Assembly: GCF_001693255.1 (NCBI RefSeq)
Contig: NZ_CP016476.1
Span: forward strand, 186,001-250,000
DNA length: 64,000 nucleotides
DNA from: Picosynechococcus sp. PCC 7003
GTDB lineage: Bacteria > Cyanobacteriota > Cyanobacteriia > Cyanobacteriales > MRBY01
Direction of reading: 5' to 3'
Position 1 is the first letter of the stretch. Every line of letters begins with the position of its first letter. The translations under genes and the position numbers were made by a program. The notes beneath the pieces were generated by a model. The model saw nothing but the letters and a program-made list of their open reading frames with translations. It was not told the DNA's origin and searched no databases. Shown here piece by piece: positions 17,922-24,691 of the stretch.

Positions 17922-19115
17922 TTAGAGATGAATCAGTTCACTCACCTGCTGTGCGCCTAGGCTCAGTTGCACCCGAAAATCTGTGCCCGGTTCGATCTCT
18001 AGGGTCATTTTTAAATAATTTTTTGGTGTCCCTTGGCTAGCAGTGACGCTGATTTCGTCGATTAATTCATTTTCTGCCGACCAGAGACTCAACTGCAAAC
18101 CATTAGGGAGCTGCTGTTGGCTATTGGCACAACCCACCTCAATAATCGCGTCGATCTCTTGGTTGATGCTGGGCATCAGGGCAATGTTCAATTCAAGGGG
18201 ATTGTCCAAAAGACTGAGACTAGCAGCAAGGGTTTTCCGCAGTCGATGGGCCGCCTGGGGATGCTTGGGGTCTAGACGGGCGAGGGTACTGGCCGCTAAC
18301 CAGCGGGTATCCTCCTGGGTACTCTGCCGCAAAATATTCACCAAAGTGGCGATCGCCTCGCCTTTCGTCTCTGTCTGGGCTAATTCTCCCAGGGTAATCA
18401 TGAGCCGCTGTTTACTGGCTTCATTGCTGGTGTTCTGGAGTTGGGCGATCACCTTGCGTACTGTGGTCTGACTGCGCACTGGCGCAAAGCTGGGCTGGCC
18501 AAAATAAAAGTCTCCCACCTGCCAGGCATTATCTAGGGCACGACTCAGCCAGGCTTGGATCGTTTCCGCCACTTGATTAAGGGAATTCACAGGGGCATTT
18601 TGCAGTTCCACCGCAGCGAATACCCCAAATAAGCCTTCTATCGGTTGCAACTGATCTCTGAAAATCACCCCATCCCTCACTGTTTCAACAAAGCCGAGCA
18701 GTTGACTATCTTGGAGATCATCCTGCAACTGAACTACCACATAGCCCAGTCGGTCTGTCCAGGCTTCCGGCTCCACTGCAACTGTGCGCTGATTGCTTGT
18801 TGTGGCACGACATTCCAGGCGGCCCAACCCAGCCAAATATAAGTCTGCACAATTTTCATTGAGGTGCATTAAGGGCTGACTGCAATAGCTTTTTTCCCAG
18901 GCGTAGGGAATGCCATAGATATCTAACCAATGGGCGATCGCCCGCACTGCCAACAGATTTTTAATTAACGTCTTTAGTTTCTCGCCTTCACAACCAGATT
19001 GAATCGCAATATTTTTCACCCACTGCCGGTCTGGGGCGGTGAGGGGAATGGTGGGTTGTTGGTGGGAGTTTGGGTTCATTGGCTTTAACTTTATCTGTAG
19101 CGCGAAGAAGGACAT
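17922..19115 (-). CDS. DUF1822 family protein
   Basis: 397 residues (ATG 19079 is an alternative start). The N-terminal region (AVRAIAHWLDIYGIPYAWEKS) and the RLGYVVVQLQDDL segment fit DUF1822, a cyanobacterial family of unknown function. A middle stretch (about 215-300) looks like short helical repeats. The C-terminus is a beta-rich tail. It lies between the sigma-like gene (32 bp) and the CHAT-CHASE2 gene, the conserved neighbourhood for this family. No membrane segment is visible, so it probably acts in the cytoplasm. Confidence 0.72.
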   Translation of the reverse strand: MSFFALQIKLKPMNPNSHQQPTIPLTAPDRQWVKNIAIQSGCEGEKLKTLIKNLLAVRAIAHWLDIYGIPYAWEKSYCSQPLMHLNENCADLYLAGLGRLECRATTSNQRTVAVEPEAWTDRLGYVVVQLQDDLQDSQLLGFVETVRDGVIFRDQLQPIEGLFGVFAAVELQNAPVNSLNQVAETIQAWLSRALDNAWQVGDFYFGQPSFAPVRSQTTVRKVIAQLQNTSNEASKQRLMITLGELAQTETKGEAIATLVNILRQSTQEDTRWLAASTLARLDPKHPQAAHRLRKTLAASLSLLDNPLELNIALMPSINQEIDAIIEVGCANSQQQLPNGLQLSLWSAENELIDEISVTASQGTPKNYLKMTLEIEPGTDFRVQLSLGAQQVSELIHL

Positions 19116-19147
19116 AGAAGTTTTTGGGAATTAAAGTATTTACCCAT

Positions 19148-20245
19148 CTATCTGCCTTCCCGTCGGATTTTATGCACAAAGGCTTGAATGAAGGGCAGAA
19201 GGTGAAACTCATAGAACCGTTCTAGGTATTTGGGATCAACCTCTAGGATTGCGGCCACCTGGGTTAATCCCTGTCGAGGTTTTTGGAGGATTGCTAGGGT
19301 CGTCTTGAGAAAATGTGGCGCGGTGATACTGGGTTTTTGCCGTAGGGTTAGAGTTTGGAGATGTGGGTCAGTGGCCAGCCAATGGTTGAATTTTTCCTCG
19401 AAGTGCTGTTTTTGCAGGGCCTTATCCTTCAGGAGACCCCGTAGATGTTCGCAGGGGTTGATCGGGCTATCGGGGGGAATAAAATCATAGTTGGCTTCAA
19501 TAAAGGTAATTAAGCGGCCCCGACATTGCCGCTCATAAAAACTACTAAGAGTGGCGACAGTCACCCCACATTTTTTCGCCAGTTGACCCCATTCTTGTTC
19601 CTCGATAAATCTAGCTTGGAGTAACCACTGGGCGCTCAGAGCGGGTTTATTCTTAATTGTTACCGTTGGCAGCTCTGGATCTGTGGCAATCCAGGTTTCA
19701 ATGCCCGTTTTCATCTGTCGGGCGGCCTCTCCATCGCTGGGGGATTCTAGAAGATTGAACAAATCGAGGTCTTCTCCAGCATCGCTTTGGGCATTCGCCT
19801 GCCGTTGTTGCCGGTGGTATTGTTTGGTCTGCTGGGTTTTGAATTCATTTTTGAGGCGAAAATTGAGCCATGTAGTGACCTGGGCTTGGCTAGGGTCATA
19901 ATCTTGGTAATGGCGATAGAAATATTCCAAGGTCTTCAGGTAGGCCTCCCGGTAAGCATCTTCATCCAGGGGATTGTAGTTCTGCCAGAGTTTACCGGAT
20001 TGTTCAATTAAGGCGATCGCCTGGGCAAGGAGTTCCCGCTGGCAAAGCGTTTTCAATATGGGCGGCAGCAGATCTTCTTCAATGGCTTTGGCCTGGTCAA
20101 TCCACAGGGTTAATTTGTGGTTGAGGCCCCCCTTGGATTGTTGGATTTGTATGCCCATTTGCCGCAGAGTGCGCCGCCGTTCTGGACTTTGGGGCGGTAT
20201 TTGACCGAGTTGTTGCCGTAGTTGATTCAGTTCTTGGGATGCCAT
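19148..20245 (-). CDS. Divergent sigma-70-like regulator
   Basis: 365 residues. The segment YDPSQAQVTTWLNFRLKNEF (about 118-137) resembles sigma region 2 of cyanobacterial sigma-70 family proteins linked to CHAT/DUF1822 loci. Two later segments (ATDPELPTVTIKNKPALSA and ATDPHLQTLTLRQKPSITA) are internal repeats of one helical module, each ending in a helix-turn-helix-like part (LAKKCGVTVATLSSFYERQ). A standard region 4 is not evident. It is the first gene of the cluster, so it may control it. DNA or polymerase binding is inferred. Confidence 0.6.
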   Translation of the reverse strand: MASQELNQLRQQLGQIPPQSPERRRTLRQMGIQIQQSKGGLNHKLTLWIDQAKAIEEDLLPPILKTLCQRELLAQAIALIEQSGKLWQNYNPLDEDAYREAYLKTLEYFYRHYQDYDPSQAQVTTWLNFRLKNEFKTQQTKQYHRQQRQANAQSDAGEDLDLFNLLESPSDGEAARQMKTGIETWIATDPELPTVTIKNKPALSAQWLLQARFIEEQEWGQLAKKCGVTVATLSSFYERQCRGRLITFIEANYDFIPPDSPINPCEHLRGLLKDKALQKQHFEEKFNHWLATDPHLQTLTLRQKPSITAPHFLKTTLAILQKPRQGLTQVAAILEVDPKYLERFYEFHLLPFIQAFVHKIRREGR

Positions 20246-20603
20246 GCACCGTACTTCTGATGTGACCTTACTTTATTTATCGCCCCTTTGGGATAAATTT
20301 ATGCAACTCCCCTTTCATCCGAAAAAGCTAGACATGCCTAATTTTATTGAAAAATTATTGAAAAAACTTAAAAATAGCTCAAAAGTAGTTTTTTAAATAA
20401 TGATCAATCAGCCAACTAATGCCTGAGAGAACCTTAAAACTCTATGATTCAATCAGTCTTTGACAATAAGGAAAATATCACTCAATCGCTCAAAATCCAA
20501 TGGACTGCTTAAAATGGGCTTTTTTTATTGATATTAATTCTTATTAATGATAAGGTAGAGGCTACTTTAGCGTAATTTTGCAACCAGTAGAAGGAAAGCC
20601 CCC
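20246..20603. promoter_or_regulatory. Divergent intergenic region
   Basis: 358 bp between the sigma-like gene (minus) and tonB (plus), AT-rich. It holds a TTGACA at 20460-20465 without a convincing -10 and the Fur-like box listed separately. No gene, terminator or riboswitch is evident. Confidence 0.4.
20528..20556 (+). promoter_or_regulatory. Fur-like box over a tonB promoter
   Basis: Bases 20530-20548, read on the minus strand, match the 19-bp Fur consensus at 13 positions by hand count. They overlap a possible -35 (TTGATA 20528) and -10 (TAAGGT 20551), 17 bp apart. Iron repression of the downstream TonB gene is the natural reading. Confidence 0.5.
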
Positions 20604-22037
20604 ATGAGTATGTCTGACTTTTGTCAGCAAGAGCGGCAAAATGAACAGGAAATCCTGAAAAAATGGTTGACCTATGGGTTGACAGGCTCTGTCGCCCTCC
20701 ATGCAGGAGCTTTGTTCGGGTTGCGCTGGTTACCTCCAGTGGAAACGGTCTCTACAGAACAACCACCCTTAGAATTCATCGTCACTGAAACTTCGCCTGT
20801 TGAGGAACCGGAAGTTGTTGAGGAAACTCCCCCAGAGCCCCTGGGTACCCCGCCAATACCTGCGGCAAATCCGAATGTGCCTGCTCTAAGTGCAGAGATC
20901 AATAGCCCTGTGCTAGTGCCTCAGATCAAACAAACTGCTACAGCCCCCACAGTCCGCCCCCAGGAAGCCCCACCAGAACCGCAAGTTCAGAAGACATCCC
21001 CTGAGTCACAACCCCAAGAACCCGCACCAGATCCAGAACCCCAGGTGGTTGAGGATCCCCCTGTTCCCCTATCGCCTAAAAACTTTAATCCATTACAGGG
21101 CCAACTCCAGGCCGCTGCATCTGGGGTCAATCGCAATATTGCCGCAAACAATAACAATGCGACAGGGGCCAATCGTTCCCAACCGACAAACCCCGGTACT
21201 GCTTCTCGACCCCTGGGGCAAACTTCGGGGAATTCAGGCTTGAATGCTTTACGTAATGGCCTCCAAGGGAATGGTCGTCAAAATAATCTTGGCAATAGCA
21301 ATGTTCCCGCTAACCAAACGGGTGCCCAGCGGTCTACCCCGAATCGACCGGTGAATAATCCTCCAGCGGCTCCTGTGGCTTCTGGTGCCGGTTGTTCTGC
21401 CCCAAGCCAACCCCAATTTCCGGCCTCCCTCGCCTCCCGTGGTATCGAAGCCCGTCCTGTGGTGGAGGTCATCACAGCAACCAATGGCGGCGTCGCCCAG
21501 GCCAGGATTGTCCAATCTAGTAACTATGCGGCGTTGGATCAGGCTGCATTATCAGCAGCAAGGGGAATTCGTTGTCCCAGTGGCGAACAACGGCGGGTTA
21601 GACTGGCGATTAACTTTGCCCAACCCGGCACAAATTTTCAGCGGGAAGCCCAACAACGCCAAGCCGAAGTGGAACAACAGCGACAGGCGCAAATCGCCCG
21701 GGAACAGGAACAACAACGTCAGGCAGAATTGGCCCGCCAGCAACAGGAAGCTGAGGCTCAACAACATCAGGCAGAATTAGCCCGCCAGCAACAGGAAGCT
21801 GAGGCACAGCAACGGGCGCAACAGGAACAGCAACGTCAGGCAGAATTGAAACAACAGGAGCAGGCTGAAGCAGAACGGGAAAGACAAGCTGCATTAGAGC
21901 AACAACGGCAGGTAGAGGCAGAACGGCAACGGCAGGCGGAACTAGAACGTCAGAGACAAGCTGAGGTAGAACGCCAAAGACAGGCGGAATTAGAACAGCA
22001 ACAGCAACAAATTCCCCCAGCAGAGGTTGGGAGCTAA
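20604..22037 (+). CDS. tonB: TonB-like energy transducer with extra C-terminal coiled coil
   Basis: 477 residues, AAGGA ribosome binding site upstream. One N-terminal helix (about 22-42) anchors it in the inner membrane. A Pro/Glu-rich spacer and an Asn/Gly/Thr-rich stretch lead to a TonB_C-like domain at about 268-338 (RPVVEVITATNGGVAQARIV). This holds a Cys pair (263, 326). Unusually, about 135 more residues follow, almost wholly Gln/Arg/Glu/Ala in heptad-like repeats (RQAELERQRQAEVERQ). TonB passes proton-motive energy to outer-membrane receptors, and one is encoded at 24.7 kb. TonB_C normally ends the protein, so the tail is odd. Confidence 0.7.
   Translation: MSMSDFCQQERQNEQEILKKWLTYGLTGSVALHAGALFGLRWLPPVETVSTEQPPLEFIVTETSPVEEPEVVEETPPEPLGTPPIPAANPNVPALSAEINSPVLVPQIKQTATAPTVRPQEAPPEPQVQKTSPESQPQEPAPDPEPQVVEDPPVPLSPKNFNPLQGQLQAAASGVNRNIAANNNNATGANRSQPTNPGTASRPLGQTSGNSGLNALRNGLQGNGRQNNLGNSNVPANQTGAQRSTPNRPVNNPPAAPVASGAGCSAPSQPQFPASLASRGIEARPVVEVITATNGGVAQARIVQSSNYAALDQAALSAARGIRCPSGEQRRVRLAINFAQPGTNFQREAQQRQAEVEQQRQAQIAREQEQQRQAELARQQQEAEAQQHQAELARQQQEAEAQQRAQQEQQRQAELKQQEQAEAERERQAALEQQRQVEAERQRQAELERQRQAEVERQRQAELEQQQQQIPPAEVGS
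21720..21815 (+). repeat. 48-bp tandem repeat inside tonB
   Basis: Two adjacent 48-bp units (21720-21767, 21768-21815) differ at only a few bases and encode QAELARQQQEAEAQQ twice. Shorter degenerate units follow to the gene end, showing that the coiled-coil tail grew by in-frame duplication. Confidence 0.8.
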
Positions 22038-22095
22038 GTTTTTGGGTTCAATTTTTGAGTTTATGTTTTACCCATTTACCGGATTGTTTTTAACT

Positions 22096-23004
22096 ATGAT
22101 GATGCAGCACAATCGTTTTTTGTCCTTTGGTCTGGTTCTCTGGGGCATCCTGGGGACAGCGGCGATCGCCAATGGGGTAACTGTGTCTTTACCCGATGGT
22201 GGCCAATGTGAAGGTGAAGTGGTGGAAGGTCAACTCCAGGGGCCAGTGATCTGTGTGTATGGCAACGGCGATCGCTATGAAGGGGAGTTTGTCGGCGGCG
22301 AAAAAGAGGGCGAGGGAATCTATACTTTTGCGGCGGATGGACGTTACGAAGGGGAATTCCAAGGGGGCCAAATCCAGGGCCGCGGCATCCGGGAATATGG
22401 CAATGGCGATCGCTATGAGGGAGAGTTTGAAGCGGGACTACCCCACGGTCAAGGTACCTTTTCGACAACTGACGGCGGCAGTTACACGGGTGAATTTGTG
22501 GCGGGCATCCCCAACGGCGAGGGAACCTTTGTCTTTAGTGATGGCGAGCGTTGTACGGGTACTGTCATCGACGGCGATCTCATGGGGCCGGGTGTCTGTG
22601 AATATAGCAATGGCGATCGCTACGAGGGGTCATTAAAGAATAACCTTCCCGACGGTGAAGGGACTTTTACCTTTAGTGATGGCAGTCAGTACACTGGGGA
22701 AGTGGCCCTGGGGGCAATTACTGGCGAAGGAGTTTACACCCTGACCAATGGCAATGAGTATGCCGGGGAATTTGTTGGTGGTAACTTCATGGGCCAAGGT
22801 ACCTTTACCTTTAGCAATGGCGATCGCTGCGAAGGGGAGTTTAGGGATAATCTACTGAACGGCCCAGGGGTCTGTGCCTATGCCGATGGCGATCGCTACG
22901 AAGGCAATTTCCAAAATGATCTCTACCAGGGGGCCGGGGTTTATATTTTCAGCGATGGCACCCGCATTGAAGGCACTTGGGCAGCGGGGGAACTGGTTGA
23001 ATGA
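22096..23004 (+). CDS. Secreted MORN-repeat protein
   Basis: About 302 residues from ATG 22096, chosen because it gives a clean signal peptide (MMMQHNRFLSFGLVLWGI, then AANG-type end); ATG 22063 is possible. The mature part is about 12 MORN repeats with the core YEGEF and G-x-G-x-x-x-(F/Y). Many carry GDRYEGE encoded by GGCGATCGC, so the HIP1 octamer recurs inside the repeats. MORN sheets bind lipids or proteins; a periplasmic or surface scaffold is likely. It lies 58 bp after tonB and may be co-transcribed, but a link to iron uptake is unproven. Confidence 0.75.
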   Translation: MMMQHNRFLSFGLVLWGILGTAAIANGVTVSLPDGGQCEGEVVEGQLQGPVICVYGNGDRYEGEFVGGEKEGEGIYTFAADGRYEGEFQGGQIQGRGIREYGNGDRYEGEFEAGLPHGQGTFSTTDGGSYTGEFVAGIPNGEGTFVFSDGERCTGTVIDGDLMGPGVCEYSNGDRYEGSLKNNLPDGEGTFTFSDGSQYTGEVALGAITGEGVYTLTNGNEYAGEFVGGNFMGQGTFTFSNGDRCEGEFRDNLLNGPGVCAYADGDRYEGNFQNDLYQGAGVYIFSDGTRIEGTWAAGELVE

Positions 23005-23042
23005 TTTCCTGGGGCGATCGCCAATGGCATGATGAGAATCCG

Positions 23043-23582
23043 CTAAATCGATTGTAGTGACATCCGAATTGCCTCACATTGCTCTGGGTCATATTGCCAA
23101 CGCTCTAAAAAGTCTTGGTAATCTCCTGAACCAGCTTCGAGGGTTTGCAGCAGGCGCAACCGTTCATTTTTAAAGACGGCTAAATTGCGCTGTTCCAGTT
23201 GTTGCAGAAGATTCAGAGAGCGTGTCTTGACCCGTTCTGAACCCTGTTGCTGGGTAAAATCGCCGTTGCGTCGGTGGGCGATCGCCATGGCCGTAGACAT
23301 CGCCACATTTTTCACCAAAATTTCGTAAATATGTTCTGCCACCTGGGTAAAACCTTCCAGGAAAATTTCTGGCACCTGATCCGCGAGGGGACTATTGCCC
23401 GTTAAATAACTCACAAAAAAGCCCCGCACCCCATCTCGATGGCTTAACACCGCCTGCATTTGGGTGAGAATTTCCGCATCAGTGAGTTGTTGGGCTGCGA
23501 CCTGCTCTAACCAAGTTTGGGTAAAGGCGATCGCCTCCTGGAAGGAAAGGGATTGGAGGTGGGTTACATTGGCGTTTGGCAT
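23043..23582 (-). CDS. Hypothetical all-helical protein
   Basis: 179 residues; family not recognised. It is predicted to be alpha-helical throughout, without signal or membrane segments. Segments such as QAVLSHRDGVRGFFVSYLTG and VAMSTAMAIAHRRNGD look conserved and could be a small regulatory domain. It is convergent with the MORN gene (38 bp apart) and 60 bp downstream of the ABC binding protein gene. Confidence 0.6.
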   Translation of the reverse strand: MPNANVTHLQSLSFQEAIAFTQTWLEQVAAQQLTDAEILTQMQAVLSHRDGVRGFFVSYLTGNSPLADQVPEIFLEGFTQVAEHIYEILVKNVAMSTAMAIAHRRNGDFTQQQGSERVKTRSLNLLQQLEQRNLAVFKNERLRLLQTLEAGSGDYQDFLERWQYDPEQCEAIRMSLQSI

Positions 23583-23642
23583 GGGTTTTGGGGTTGAGGA
23601 AATAGGAGAATTATGAAGGAAAAAGCTTGATTGGGCAGCAAT

Positions 23643-24578
23643 TTAGGTGATCCCTTGCAACTTTTCACAGGTGCTTTGGATGGCGTCAATGCCCCCCGGA
23701 TTCACAAGGCCATAATAATCAAAAGTATAGAGGCGGTCATTTTTGACGGCGGCTAAATCCTGCCAAAAGGGAGCGGATTTAAGTTGATTGATCGAATCAT
23801 CTCCCACATCCACCATGATCAAAACTTCGGGATTAGCCGTCAGAACCTTTTCGGGGGAAAGAGTCACATAACCTTGCTGGGGACTATCCCCCTGGAGATC
23901 GGCAACGAGATTATTGAACTGGAAACGGGTCAACAAATCCCCTGCCCAACTGTTTTTATTGGGGGCGAGGATCGGCTGATTACTGACTAAAACCAGAGTC
24001 GGATCGTCCGGAGAAGCACCTTGGGGCACGCATTGGGCGTAGCTTTGGAGTAGGGGCGTCGGGTCGGTTTGGGTTTTCTCGGCGAGGGTCTGGGTTAATT
24101 CTTCGAGCGATCGCCAATCGGGGACAGCGGTGGCGAGGGTTTGAATGCCCAACTCTTCTAATCTTGCCAACACTTGATCATGGAATCCCGTTGCGCCAAC
24201 GACTAAATCCGGTTTCAAGGCGACAATTTTTTCGAGGCTGGGGGGCGTTTGGCCTTCGCTGACGGTAGGTAAATCTTGAAAGACGGGATTGTTTGCTAAA
24301 AGACGACTGCCAGGGATGCCGACTAATTTTTCCGCGTCAAGACGGGCAATAATATCCGCCGATAGGGACGTTAAAGCCACAATTTTTGTTGCTGTTTCCG
24401 GGGTGGGTGCTTGGTTGGCGATCGCCGTTGCTGGGTCACTGGAGTCTGATAAATTCGGTGGTGTTTGGCCACAGCCCCCGGCCAGCGCTAGAACGAGTAA
24501 TACACTGAGGGAACGTCGGGTTGAAAAAAACGGCATCATCGTTCTATGGCGAAATTGGGCAGAAATTGCGTTAGACAT
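23643..24578 (-). CDS. Periplasmic binding lipoprotein of iron-siderophore/cobalamin ABC transporter
   Basis: 311 residues from the ATG at 24578, preferred because GGAG lies about 8 bases upstream. A signal with a lipobox-like end (LALAGGC) is followed by a type III (FecB/BtuF) fold: TSLSADIIARLDAEKLVGIP, KPDLVVGATGFHDQVLARL, and NPEVLIMVDVGDD. It should deliver chelated iron, haem or cobalamin to the FecCD-like permease encoded at 28.3 kb. It is last in a minus-strand set with the receptor, ATPase and permease. Confidence 0.78.
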   Translation of the reverse strand: MSNAISAQFRHRTMMPFFSTRRSLSVLLVLALAGGCGQTPPNLSDSSDPATAIANQAPTPETATKIVALTSLSADIIARLDAEKLVGIPGSRLLANNPVFQDLPTVSEGQTPPSLEKIVALKPDLVVGATGFHDQVLARLEELGIQTLATAVPDWRSLEELTQTLAEKTQTDPTPLLQSYAQCVPQGASPDDPTLVLVSNQPILAPNKNSWAGDLLTRFQFNNLVADLQGDSPQQGYVTLSPEKVLTANPEVLIMVDVGDDSINQLKSAPFWQDLAAVKNDRLYTFDYYGLVNPGGIDAIQSTCEKLQGIT

Positions 24579-24691
24579 GGATATTCTCCAAAAGGTAAAC
24601 AACAAAATTCAGCAAAAATAGTGCAATGAAGAGCGAACGACAAAGGGAAAACAGGGCGTTTTTATCCTTGTCGATTAAATGGGGATCAACG

